In this document: positions 53,158 through 63,045 of the stretch, in pieces | Layout of the letters: each line of letters starts with the position of its first letter | Numbering within the stretch: position 1 is the first letter of the stretch | Assembly: GCA_949825065.1 (NCBI GenBank) | Contig: OX463864.1 | Location: 15,203,327 to 15,267,326 of the forward strand | Origin: Odontocerum albicorne | Lineage: Eukaryota; Arthropoda; Insecta; Trichoptera; Odontoceridae | Direction of reading: 5' to 3' | DNA length: 64,000 nt | The notes under the pieces: generated by a model | Told to the model about the DNA's origin: nothing | What the model saw: only the letters and a program-made list of their open reading frames with translations | The model's database searches: none | Program-made: the position numbers and the translations under genes

Positions 53158-53287
53158 GGACGACCGCCGTGGTCTAGTTGGTAAGACGCCTGTTTTCCGG
53201 AGATTGTGGGCTCGATTCCCGCTGACAATAAAAAAAAATAAAAGATAGGTTTTTAGTCTGGTTTAACTTAAATACTTATGAACATCT
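53158..53287 (+). mobile_element. SINE B, 3'-truncated
   Basis: GACGACCGCCGTGGTCTAGT, a shortened arm, GGGCTCGATTCCCGC (B box), body to AACATC at about 53285, then replaced by an antisense LINE D end. Confidence 0.8.
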
Positions 53288-53600
53288 TTATTTATTTATT
53301 GAACACTTATTGCAAATATAATCTGTCGGGCTTATTGCCAGGCGGCAATCTCTTCCAACCAACCGGACAAACGTAAATGTTCCATTGTCGCAATAAACAT
53401 TCAAAATACTATCCACCCTCACGAAATCCATGAACACATACATGAGCATACGCCCCACAAAGACGGACAATCATCCGAACATACCTTTTCATGTAAAGTG
53501 TGATATCATCAATCAAAAGAAAAGGAAGGGATGGCGGAGAGAAAAGAAAAAATCAGGCATGAAACACGTTATATTACTGACTAGAAATTAAGAGTTTCTA
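53285..53600 (-). mobile_element. LINE D 3' end, antisense
   Basis: TTTATTTATTGAACACTTAT tail, TCTGTCGGGCTTATTGCCAG, CACCCTCACGAAATCCATGA and AAAGGAAGGGATGGCGGAGA match 20268-20560. It abuts SINE B at the 3' end, as at 27247, so the two families meet tail-to-body twice. Confidence 0.8.
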
Positions 53601-53804
53601 TCTGGCTGGTTGGAATTGATTGTATATAAAGAAACTGTAATGCATGATTCGGTCGGGTGCTGTCATAGATGCCAGACGTTTCACTCGTATATTTAGTAAA
53701 AGTTGGTTTGAGTCCCGATCTAGGGCGCCTTTGAGAAGAATTTGGTGTCTAAACTACTTTTTATTTTGTATTTGAAAAACTCTTCCAGTTCTTTAGATTG
53801 AAAT

Positions 53805-54026
53805 TGTGGTATCGTAGTGTATTACACTTTCGTTGTGTACAGTTTAACCTGGCGGATGTATTGCCTTGCAGCAATATCTTCCAACGAACTAGAAAGGTGT
53901 TATTGAGACCTGAAGTGAAAACCAGACTGGAACCATTTTTTTATAAAGAAATTGGATTCCAACGGGAATCAAACCAGTAACCCCCGGGCTGTAAGGCGTC
54001 TTACCAACTTGGCAACGGAAGTCATA
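53805..54026 (-). mobile_element. SINE B, full length, diverged
   Basis: Antisense copy. The tail is printed GTGTATTACACTTTCGTTGT and the 3' end TTTAACCTGGCGGATGTATT. The body follows, and the head ends GACTTCCGTTGCCAAGTTGG on the minus strand. Confidence 0.78.
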
Positions 54027-54552
54027 TTATTTGTGTTCTTATAAGAAATGTTAAATTTTGCCTAGTTTTGTAATACTTATAGCATTTAGTAGTTTTAGCG
54101 TCCTCTTACATGCTTGAGCTATATGTCAATTATTCCTCAACTTGTATCGATATAAATTCTTTACAACCAATCATTCCTCAACTTGTATCGATATGAATTA
54201 ATTATCGATATTAAGATCTACCAAAATGATGTTTCACAACAGCATATTAGTGCCAACATTGATGTATGAGAGTGAAAAATAAATAAAAAATGAGCTGAGT
54301 AAATGCAGTGTGTATGTATGTTATAGTATGTCTTTGGTATTTTTTATGTACTCCTATGTATTGTATTATATAGTACTATATTTTGATTTTCACTTAAGGT
54401 TTGTTAAACTATTTTTTTGGTTGATTGGAAGAGATAGCTACACGGCAATTAATAGCATACCAGGTTGGACTGTATACGATCAAAATTAAATAAAATACAA
54501 AATAACACATATACAGGCACCTATAGCTAAAATAACTTATCGGCAGTCAACG
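54027..54552. other. Unassigned with short duplication and SINE B tail
   Basis: ATTCCTCAACTTGTATCGAT occurs at about 54132 and 54171. 54395-54485 is a SINE B tail (TTGATTGGAAGAGATAGCTA, GGCAATTAATAGCATACCAG). Otherwise nothing recognised. Confidence 0.45.
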
Positions 54553-54973
54553 AGTTATTTCAATGTTTCCCAAATGGTGTTCCGCGGAACTCTGGGATTT
54601 CGTGTGGTAAAATTGAGGGTTTCGCGAAAAATTTGAGAAATTTTAAAAATGTGCATAGTAAAATATAAAAATAATGTTGATACGTTTTATGATATTTAGC
54701 GGATCTGACAATATTTGTATCAGGTCGCTTTTACTGCACAGCTGTTGTACTAAACTGTCTTTGTAATTGTAATCCAAAACCTGCACATTACATCCACTGT
54801 ATACTGCATTACATTACACCACATTGCATTCACTGTACTGTTGCACCTTACTACCTAAATACTAGGAAACGGCTATGATTAGTGGCACACTAAATATTTA
54901 ATGGGTGTGTTTCATTGTACAAAATATTAAAGGGTTCCGTAGCTAAATTTATTTGAGAAACGCTGAGTTAATA
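54553..54973. mobile_element. hAT-type MITE
   Basis: Element 54561-54965 (405 bp). Ends are CAATGTTTCCCAAAT and the complement CAGCGTTTCTCAAAT (12 of 15 match). The flanks AGTTATTT (54553-54560) and AGTTAATA (54966-54973) match at 6 of 8 bases, with the central TA of Buster-type targets. No coding capacity. Confidence 0.72.
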
Positions 54974-55019
54974 AATAATTCTATATTGATGCACGTATAG
55001 TATACATCTTGTTTATCAA

Positions 55020-55310
55020 AAATAAGCAATAAAACACGTTATATTACTGACTTGAAATAAAGAGTTTTTCAGTCGTTTCTTAAAGCATGCCAAAGACGGA
55101 GCGAGTCTAACATTAGTTTTGTAACTGGTTCCAGAATCTCACTCCATAGGCAGTAAAGAACGACGTAAAAAGCGGTGAACTGATAAGGCCAATATATCAA
55201 TCTCCGTTTGAGCGTAGCGCAAGTCCATTATCGGAAAGACACTGAATATTTTCGACGAGATAATGAGGTGGCGGGACGGTTAAGGATAGTAAAGGCAATA
55301 TGCTAATTTA
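55020..55310 (-). pseudogene. LINE D C-terminal fragment
   Basis: The antisense matches 20518-20800: the CFKKRLKNSLFQ-like end, GSETMEXWNQLQN-like WN.L region, and CRTQTEIDILALSVHRF-like. Frame breaks present. Confidence 0.68.
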
Positions 55311-55324
55311 AGGTCAATTTATGT

Positions 55325-55425
55325 AATTTGTTTAGTTAAACACTGTTTTTTCCACTTTATATAACGGTATAACCCTATCGGTTTCAAGGTTTTCACCTCA
55401 TCGTCAGGGAGCACAAAGAAGCTTA
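55325..55425 (-). mobile_element. Penelope-like 3' terminal repeat
   Basis: The minus strand carries CTGACGATGAGGTGAAAACC, TTGAAACCGATAGGGTTATA, CCGTTATATAAAGTGGAAAA and AACAGTGTTTAACTAAACAA. The core variant is CTGACGA (55401-55407), GAAA 55382-55385. Confidence 0.7.
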
Positions 55426-55429
55426 TTTA

Positions 55430-55917
55430 ATATTTAAATACTATCTTACTATTTAATATTTAAATATCTGTTTATTCGAGGTCATAACTTAATTAGGAAA
55501 AAAATCATTTCTCTAATTTCTTGGGCTTTTATTGCATCAATTTAACCAGCGCTAAGAACATAAAATTTTTTAAGGCTTTTTTTGTAGAATGTAAAGTAAA
55601 TTTCGCATTTGTATTATTTTCACTTAGTGAATTCGCCGCACATAAATTTAACTAAATAATATTATGGGATGAAATTATATTAATTTTTATGACGGCATAT
55701 TTAAAGGAGAGCCTGTTTTTCGGGGTTGTCAAACTTTATCTACAAACTGGTTGTGTATTTTCCCTTCAACTGTAGTTCATTTAACTTCACTTAACTTGTA
55801 AAGAAAAAGGTTAAGAGACGAATAAAAGAATTTTGAATAATAAATTATTGGGCTGTCTGGAATACACGATCGTATTATGATATTTTTTTATCAAATTCAA
55901 AAACCAAATAAATGTTA
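55430..55917. other. No recognised feature
   Basis: AT-rich; ATTTAAATA-type repetition at 55425-55465. No motif. Confidence 0.4.
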
Positions 55918-56848
55918 TACGAGGGTCGTCCAGAATGTAAGGTTACAACATTTATGCACGATCGAAAATTGCTTGTATTTAATTGAAATTCACAGTATAC
56001 TTCACAAATATATTAAACTATTTTTCAACGTAATCGCCGTCGAGATCGAGACATTTCTGTAGTCGGGGCACCAGCTTTTGCATGCCAGTGTCATAGACCT
56101 CCGCCGCCAGCTCTTTCAGCCACTTCTTCACAGCTTCCTCGACCTCCTTCCTGATCGTTGGAAAATTGTTGGGGTATAGTGACACACCCACGTCTCATCC
56201 CCCGTCACGATAGTCCGGAAAAACTTCTCCCTCCTGTGCAAAACGATCCAAAAATTCACGCTCGGCGGTCACGCGATTTTGACGGTGCTCCGGTGTGAGC
56301 ATTCTGGGCACCTATCTCACACACAACTTCTTGTAACCAAGTTTTCCCGACACAATATTACCAAGGAGACTTCAAAAAATGTCAGAGAATTATTCGTGAA
56401 GGTCGTCAAGCGTCACACGGCGGTCATTTCGCACTTGTTCTTCAATTGTTTTCACAAATTCGACAGAAATCGCTGCCTTGCCTCGCCGTGAGTATCATTA
56501 CGGCCTTCTCTGAAAAACGTAACCCACCTCGTGACATATTGTCGACTCATCACATCACTACCATAAACTTCCACGAGCTTCCGATGGATATTCGCGGCGG
56601 TATTGTTCTGCAAAGTCAAAAAACTGATGACCGCGCGAGTCTCGCACGGACGAGAGTTGGCGGGAGAGCACGACGACCTCTCCATCGGAAGAATTTACTG
56701 TGACTGAACAAAATGGCCGACAAACACGCGGGATCAAACAAACTGACCGTTAGGATCCCCCCCTAAACGCCAGGTGCACCAACTTTGAAACAAAAATTCC
56801 CCCGGCCTCAGGAGCCCTTGTAATCTTAGTTTCTGGATGAACCTCGTA
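55918..56848 (-). mobile_element. mariner, internally deleted
   Basis: Element 55920-56846 (927 bp), flanked by TA (55918-55919, 56847-56848). Ends CGAGG(G/T)TC(G/A)TCCAGAA(T/A) are inverted. The minus-strand transposase relic reads AVISFLTLQNNTAANIHRKL, VEVYGSDVMSRQYVTRWVTF (N-terminal helix-turn-helix), then FWIVLHRREKFFRTIVTGDE TWVCHYTP (first Asp intact). It then jumps to EEVEEAVKKWLKELAAEVYD and CLDLDGDYVEK (C-terminus). The stretch with the second and third catalytic Asp is deleted, which accounts for the size (about 350 bp shorter than a full element). Confidence 0.9.
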
Positions 56849-56860
56849 TTTAGAAGTTCG

Positions 56861-57212
56861 TTCGTTCATTGCTGGGACTCGCAGTCGAGGATCCTCTCGC
56901 CATTTCAACGTCAATTCAATTGGAGGACGAAGCTGTGCCGTGGAGTTTTCCTTTTATGTAAGTGAGCCATTGCACACCAGCAAACCTCCTCAGAACCTCA
57001 GACCACACCACTATACTGGATCCGTTGGCACACCGGCATGTTTTTTCCTCTTTTTGAAAGAATAGATATGACCGAAGTCATAGGTATCCTTATACCTCCG
57101 AATACTAGGCGGAAAAGTGTTTGCGTCATTCGAAAGGAGTAGCATAGCGCGGGGTTGGAACCGACGACCTTCCGCACAAAAGTCCAGTGCGTTACCGCGC
57201 GGCCATGCACCT
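56861..57212 (-). mobile_element. SINE A, near full length
   Basis: Antisense from the 3' end (CATTGCTGGGACTCGCAGTC) to the tRNA-like head. The head ends at about 57212 (GAGGTGCATGGCCGCGCGGT on the minus strand), with the B box reading GGTTCCAACCC. It inserted beside the mariner and beside another mariner remnant. Confidence 0.85.
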
Positions 57213-57214
57213 CA

Positions 57215-57420
57215 TAACATTTAGAAGTAACTTGATCGTGGATATTGGTTTTCGATATTTCCAGTATCTCAGCAACCTCGCGTGTCGTAGAACGACAGTT
57301 ATTCTCGATCAATCCTTGATTTGGCCGTCATCAGTGATAATCAGTCTTTTAGACATCTTCGAGTTTCGTATAACCATTGAGGATTTTTTAAACCATATTT
57401 GATACACACACGATCGTTTA
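57215..57420 (-). pseudogene. mariner N-terminal remnant
   Basis: The minus strand reads LIENNCRSTTREVAEILEIS KTNIHDQV-type sequence (second helix-turn-helix of a mariner), preceded by a degenerate linker. The ATG-containing frame is 56998-57312 but only its first 28 residues are mariner; the rest is SINE A read in antisense. Confidence 0.75.
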
Positions 57421-58213
57421 CTGTAACTTTTGCATACACTACGTATTTTTTTTAGTTTGTATATTTTATTTATATTTTGCGACAATTAAAAAGCATCATG
57501 TACCGAAAAACAACTTATTTTGTTCCATCTTCAAAACGACATAAAAAACACAATTCAAGCACTTTGTGTAAGCAATAACCGAAACAATACGCTAAACTCT
57601 TACATTTCATAGTCATATACATTCAGCACGTTTGCAATGAAGTGAGCTACGAAAATTTTTCCCTAACGATATCTGTCCGAGATAAACAAAACTACTTTGT
57701 TCTGGTCAACATATTATTTTTATTGTATATTATTGGACTTTTATTACTAATTGTTTAACCCTGTACTGTTTTTTTCTTGTATTGTATTTTACTAATAACT
57801 GAAAAAGGTAAGAAATATATTGGGATGCAATGAAGTGAAGTTGCAGCTCTCTCACCCTACTCCAAACAATGACTTGACTTGTTCTTTGACTGTTAATAAT
57901 TAAACTTGCTCTTCAATTGTTTCATGGTTGACGAGGACTATTTTATATTACACGATGAAACACAAACAGGGGATGGTATGGAAGGCAAAACTCAAAGAGA
58001 AATGTTACGTCATTAAACATAAATATTACAAATGTTACTCCGTAGTTTTTTTAAAGTAAACTCGAAAACCTTGGACTATTTAGCAGTGAGAAATATGGCG
58101 AAGTTTATTTTGAATTGGTAGGCGTAAATACATCATAAATAAATAAATAGAAACAAACTATTAGATTGGGGAACATTCTAAGCCTCCTTCATACATATGT
58201 TATATGACCATAC
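57421..58213. other. Mostly unassigned
   Basis: 57525-57580 is shared in inverse orientation with 33230-33290. The rest has no recognised content apart from AT-rich sequence and a short AAAT run near 58137. Confidence 0.4.
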
Positions 58214-58422
58214 AACTACCTCCGAGGCCTGGTGGTAAGGCACTTGTCTGCCGATCCGGAGGTTGCGAGTTCGATCCCCGCTGGAACCCAGATTTTTTAA
58301 AAATAGGATTCCAGTCTGGTTTACACTTAGGGCATTTAAAAACATATTTCTGGTTGGTTGGAAGAGATTGCCACAAGGCAATAAACTCGCCAGGTTAAAA
58401 AAAAAAAAAAAAAAAAAACTAC
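58214..58422 (+). mobile_element. SINE B, youngest full-length copy
   Basis: Element 58219-58418 with a pure A tail of about 22 bases (58397-58418). AACTAC flanks it on both sides (58214-58219 and 58417-58422), a plausible target duplication. A box TGGTGGTAAGGCACTTG region, B box AGTTCGATCCCC. The 3' end TGGTTGGTTGGAAGAGATTG, GCAATAAACTCGCCAGG is identical in layout to LINE D. Pol III promoter inferred from the boxes. Confidence 0.92.
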
Positions 58423-58654
58423 TGTAAAGCTTCGCTTGTTCACGAAAACATGCGCTTAACAAACGTTTTATATTAATATACATTCAGCACGTTTGAAATG
58501 AAGTAAGCAACGACATATTTTAAAACAATTTATATGCGAGAAATACTTAACTTTTTCCTGGACAATCCAATAATTTAGAACTGAAATGAAAGAATTAAAA
58601 AAAAAACTTTATAAAATTTGTGTTAGAGGACCGGTTGATTTTTTTGTTTTTGAG

Positions 58655-58935
58655 AAACGTTATTGTCTCCTAGTTTTCCTTCACTTTTAACCTCCTAAGA
58701 TCTTGCTGCACGTTATCTAGTGTGCCTCTCTCTCAGTGTACCAGCTGGCCTTCTTCCGTGTTGTTGGGCTTACATAATGATATTTCTTAACCGTGTCAAC
58801 TGAGGTCTGCTTACGTGGTTTATCCATACCACCTTTGCGACCTTATGTCGTTCGTAATTAGTGGTTGTCTCATCAATTTTCGAATTTCTTCATTAGATCT
58901 CAGTTTCCACTCTGATGTAGGTTATTTTTAGCCAT
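58655..58935 (-). pseudogene. RTE-like LINE scrap, antisense
   Basis: The minus strand reads SEWKLRSNEEIRKLMRQPLI then DIRSQRWYG-like and TLDNVQQDLRRLKVKE, the C-terminal RT tail pattern (SN.EI..L...P.I...I...R..W.GH). Decayed. Confidence 0.6.
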
Positions 58936-59399
58936 ATGTGACTAGAAGATGTATTTTAAGTTTATAAAAACCCTGCCTTCATTCTCTAGATTGTTTCATT
59001 TGAACATATTGACAATTTATTATATTCCGGGAATTCCCGTAAGACCGGGAATAATAAGATTCCGGGAATTCCATCCCGAAATCTCGGGATTATAAAAAGT
59101 GTACAATATAAGAAATCCTAGCCACCACTTTCATGTCCTTAAGACTCAATTATTATTAGAGAGATTAGTCTAAAAGAAGTGTAATGCGATTGGTTGTAAA
59201 AGACATGAAGAAATGAAAGAGTCAGGTTGTGATTAAGTGAGTACAGAACTAATAGTGTGTGGGAGTGAGCGTTGATGTATCGGGGCGGTATTGTTGTGGT
59301 AAATGCATTATTCTATTTGAAAAATTAATATAAAATGTATTCACAGGAGTAGTAAGTAATTAACTAATTACCTGTCCCGCAACTGGTAAGATGAGGTGG
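58936..59399. repeat. CCGGGAATTCC cluster and unassigned flanks
   Basis: 59033-59096 holds CCGGGAATTCCCG, GACCGGGAATAATAAG, CCGGGAATTCCATCCCG and ATCTCGGGATT, a mosaic of short self-complementary words. I do not know its element. The flanks are unassigned. Confidence 0.5.
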
Positions 59400-60215
59400 C
59401 GGGTCTAGTTAAGACAGATTTTCAACAAATGTTGGGAATCTGACTATACACCGAAATACCGGAGGAGTGGAGTAATAGTTCCGCTACATAAAGGTAAGGG
59501 TGAAAGAATGGATCAAAACCAACAGTTGTTTGGGAGATTATTATAGTGATCGGTGCCTTGACTGAGTGGTTAAATATTTCAAAAGGGGTAAAGCAAGGAT
59601 GCGTTAGGTCACCCCGGTTATTCAATATTTACATCGATTCATGTTTAATTAGGTAGTATTTTCTCAGATTATGAAAGAGTTGCGAGGGATATGGAATGGC
59701 GTGTAGCGATAGAAAACAAAGTCAGTTGGGTACTAAATCATATATGCTTGAACCGGACAGTATCAAAAGCTGCTAAAATATTACTCGACAACAGTGTTTT
59801 AGTATCAATTTTAATATATGGGAGTGGATCGTAGACAAAATACAGTAGCACTTTTTGGATACATGGGGTGACAATGTATGATAGAATACTAAATGAAGTG
59901 ATTAGGGATGAGTGTGAACTTAAGGCTGATGTGTTGAGTAAGGTGAAGAAGATAACTCTGAGATGGTTTGGGCGCGTGGAACGAATGAATGAAGAAAAGC
60001 TAACATACAGTGCAAGTGTGAGCCAAAGGCGTGGTGGAGGAAGACCAAGGAAACTATTGTTGGATCAAATGAATGATATTTTGAACAAGGAAAGGTAAGA
60101 AGTACGAGGAATCTTAGGAGTTGTATGAAAAGGTGTATGGATATATGGAAGAGGTGAAATATGTGTGTCGAGATAGAAAAGCTCAACGGGGAAGTGGCGT
60201 GATGGTATGTATGCA
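59400..60215 (+). pseudogene. LINE A, RT to 3' end with deletions
   Basis: RT fingers (PEEWSNS...LHKGKGERM-like), KGVKQGCVRSPRLFNIYIDS motif at about 59583-59640, then a deletion removing the YADD region and a decayed middle. The frame 59868-60098 encodes MYDRILNEVIRDECELKADV, RWFGRVERMNEEKL and GGGRPRKLLLDQMNDIL, with the unit of the 60-bp array present once. It ends GTGGCGTGATGGTATGTATG near 60212. This is the best single-copy LINE A reference in the window. Confidence 0.85.
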
Positions 60216-60317
60216 TTATATGAAGCGTTTTCGAATTTCTTCTGAGATTTGGTAGGAGTGTAATGAAGTCTTTATTCATAAGTATGGTGTATTTCCATTT
60301 ATTAAACTTTAATTTAT

Positions 60318-60990
60318 TATTTTATTTATTTATTATTACACGTGACAAAAAATACGCATCATTTTCGAAAAACAACAAGTAATTTAATTTGGACATACAT
60401 TATTTTAATGGATCTGGGTTTGTCGCCTTTCATTTGTCGTATCCTCAGTAAACTAGGCTTTTGCCTGTATCTCACTGAGGATATTTAGCATGAAAAAATA
60501 AATCGATACTTCTTTCCGATTTTTGATTACACAAAAACAAAACCCCGTTGCACGTTCTCATCAACCTGAAAAACAGTGACACTCAACTACAACTGGAAAC
60601 ATCTTGCGGAATCAAACTCTTCACACATCATCACTCCAGAAAGACCAAACTTGTTCATCCCATAATATACCGCACACAATCATAAGAATAAAAATAAAAG
60701 CAAAACCAAAAATTAACCCAAAATGAAACAAAAATAAAACCAAAAATATTTATCCCATAATGTACCGCATACAATCATAAGAATAAAAATTAACACAAAA
60801 ATATACAGAAACACACAAACAAAACAACAAGAAGAACCCCACACTCAAGAGCCCACACAAACCTTTTCCACGCGTCATTTCCATACGTCATTCATCCTGA
60901 AAGCCCAAGTACTCAAAATTCTGTCGCAATAACAACCACGCTCCGATCGACTGTCTAAATGGTTTTCCCTCCTTTATCTTTATTGAATTT
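60318..60990 (-). mobile_element. LINE B 3' end, antisense, with internal duplication
   Basis: The 3' UTR and last coding residues (minus-strand FQDE, QSIG region) are antisense. A segment with CATCCCATAATATACCGCAC and ACAATCATAAGAATAAAAAT occurs twice (about 60655-60690 and 60750-60790), a ~95-bp duplication unique to this copy. Confidence 0.82.
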
Positions 60991-61036
60991 GGCACGCCAT
61001 TGTACGTCATGGGAGTCAAATAAGCACATTGCATTT

Positions 61037-61130
61037 AATAAACGGAGTTTATTAAACTCAATTTATTTAACTCCGTTTATTAAACCTCGTTCATTAAACT
61101 TCGTTTATTAAACTCCATTTATTAAATTAT
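61037..61130. repeat. AT-rich 16-19 bp repeats with inverted pair
   Basis: TTTATTAAACTC(C)GTT-type units repeat about five times at 61045-61130. AATAAACGGAGTT (61037-61049) is the complement of 61069-61081. Confidence 0.75.
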
Positions 61131-61955
61131 TTATTTTTCCGGTCCTTTGCCCATTACACGTTTCCCTAATTCGTACAAGGACCAAATATAACAAGTACAA
61201 AAAAAACATGTGTAAAACTGTTCAACATTTTAAGACTTATAAAAACTATTGTAAAAATGTATATGTTACATTAAAACACTATCACAAAATGTAGCCTGTA
61301 AGATAATATAAAAAGATTAAATTATTTCAAGTACTACACTCAATTCAAGATATTCTTCCTGAAGGAGCTGAGCGACACATGAAACACGTCTATATGAGGA
61401 CACACACGGTTAAATAGTGTGATTGCTCTACCTACCGGCATCTCCAAAGGCAGGGTGGTTCGGCTTATAGGTTGGTAAAACAGTCCTATGGGAGCGTTGT
61501 CTCAAATAATTATCCGGAACATACGAGTACAAGCCATGACTGTTCAAGACGGTTGGGTTAACTAAATTACCCCTGAGCAAACAAAAAATTGGATACCGAA
61601 TCGAAGAGATCTTCCACTCTTTTATGATCTGTAACTAAACATCCCCAATAAGAAACAACTTGGATAAAGCCAGGGATTATATCCATACTCCCTCATGTAG
61701 AGACAGCGGAGAAATCTTTTCTATGTATTGATGGGTGACAGTTGAGGTAGGTGCTGCAGGTGGTGACAGGTGAGTGTAGGCAGGCAGAATAGTGGAAATA
61801 CCCTGTTATATAAGATAACTAGAATACGAGTATATATTGTAAATCGACCTGCCATATTCTTTAAGTATTCAGGTCAAACTAGGTTTTTATCGCTGTGGCT
61901 CTTAAACTGTGTTGCCGAATCAAATATTTATAGAATCACTGATCATAGAATATAT
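61131..61955. other. No recognised feature
   Basis: Unassigned; two TACGAGTA words at 61522-61529 and 61825-61832. The open frame 61770-61958 has no motif. Confidence 0.4.
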
Positions 61956-62454
61956 TACTAGACCAGCGGTCGGCAACCTATATGTAAGTACACTGAAGTA
62001 CTACTTTTTATTTTTTTAAGTATTCGACACTCTGCGTGCCACTGATAGATCCAGGAATTGGTGAGGGGGGTGGGGGTTAACAAAGAAAAATCTATCTTTA
62101 AGAAATTAAATATTTATTTAACTTCTATTATACGAGTATTACTTCATTATAATTATAATTACTTACAAGACTCCATACGCAATATAAATTGGAGGCCTTG
62201 TTCAAAATTAAATCGAGATTTTGCGCAATAATTTTTTTTGGATTTTTCCTCTCACAAAATTATAATTTTGTTCAAGAAAATGAGCGCAGCGAGAAATTTT
62301 ATATTTCCCCAAAAATTAGGACATTTTCAATATATTTTTTTTATTTTTGTACTGATGAATTTCATTATTTGTCAATCATGCCGTGCCACCAAAAAATCTT
62401 CCGCGTATCACCTAGTGGCACGCGTGCTATAGGTTGCTGACAGGTATACTAGAC
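61956..62454. mobile_element. hAT (Buster-type) MITE with perfect TSD
   Basis: Element 61964-62446 (483 bp), flanked by perfect TACTAGAC repeats (61956-61963, 62447-62454), again nnnTAnnn. The left end CAGCGGTCGGCAACCTATA pairs with right-end TATAGGTTGCTGACAGGTA at 15 of 19 positions. GTGCCAC/GTGGCAC words lie just inside both ends. No coding frame. Its ends differ from the 8480 element, so it belongs to another hAT family. Confidence 0.88.
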
Positions 62455-62830
62455 GATTAGCATGTAATCTGTCCAATTTATTTCCGTTACTACTGCCCTA
62501 GAAATTTACTAGACCCTAGAAATTTCTAAGTCAGTACATCGATCCGAACATCCCGGTAAACAGTTATATCCCAAAAATCTCTCCGCTCTTGACAGAAATC
62601 GTCCCATGCCTCCCTCACCCCTCAGCCCCCAACCGTTGAAACGCGTATATCGGTACCAGTTCGAACAGAATTTAGTCTTGTTTGTGCTCCCCTGAAGATG
62701 AGGTGAAAGCCTTGAAACCGGTAGGGTTATACCGTTACAAAAAAGTGGAATAAACAGTGTTTGATAAAAATAATTTACATTGTCTTTAAACTTCCACAAC
62801 GTTAATGCCTTAACTATAAACAACAAAACT
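62455..62830 (+). mobile_element. Penelope-like element, truncated with inverted 5' piece
   Basis: From 62511 on: CCTAGAAATTTCTAAGTCAG (LEISKS coding), then a decayed C-terminus, CTGAAGATGAGGTGAAAGCC (core 62692-62698), TTGAAACCGGTAGGGTTATA, GTGGAATAAACAGTGTTTGA and beyond. The first part, 62468-62496 (AATCTGTCCAATTTATTTCC, GTTACTACTG), is the same coding region in opposite orientation, as judged against 12640-12670. Confidence 0.75.
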
Positions 62831-62839
62831 TATTAATAT

Positions 62840-63045
62840 TCGTATAACGCCGAGTACCTTAGCAAACTACACAGCACAACCTGTTGGGCTTATTAGCATG
62901 TGACAATGTATTCCAACTTATCAAAAAGATGATAAAAGCATTAAATGGAAAACCAGACTATGATTGGGTACAATCGGCAATCGAAATTGTAACTTGCCGT
63001 AGAAGGCAACTATTCTACTAACTTGGCCACGGAGGTTGCTTTTAT
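62840..63045 (-). mobile_element. SINE B, diverged
   Basis: Antisense copy: tail CACAACCTGTTGGGCTTATT, body AAATGGAAAACCAGACTATG, degraded B box, head end CAACCTCCGTGGCCAAGTTA on the minus strand. Confidence 0.7.

Noticed and set aside
58219..58290. tRNA gene with A and B boxes
   Set aside because: The same head recurs in about ten places joined to the same non-tRNA body and tail, so it is the promoter part of SINE B.
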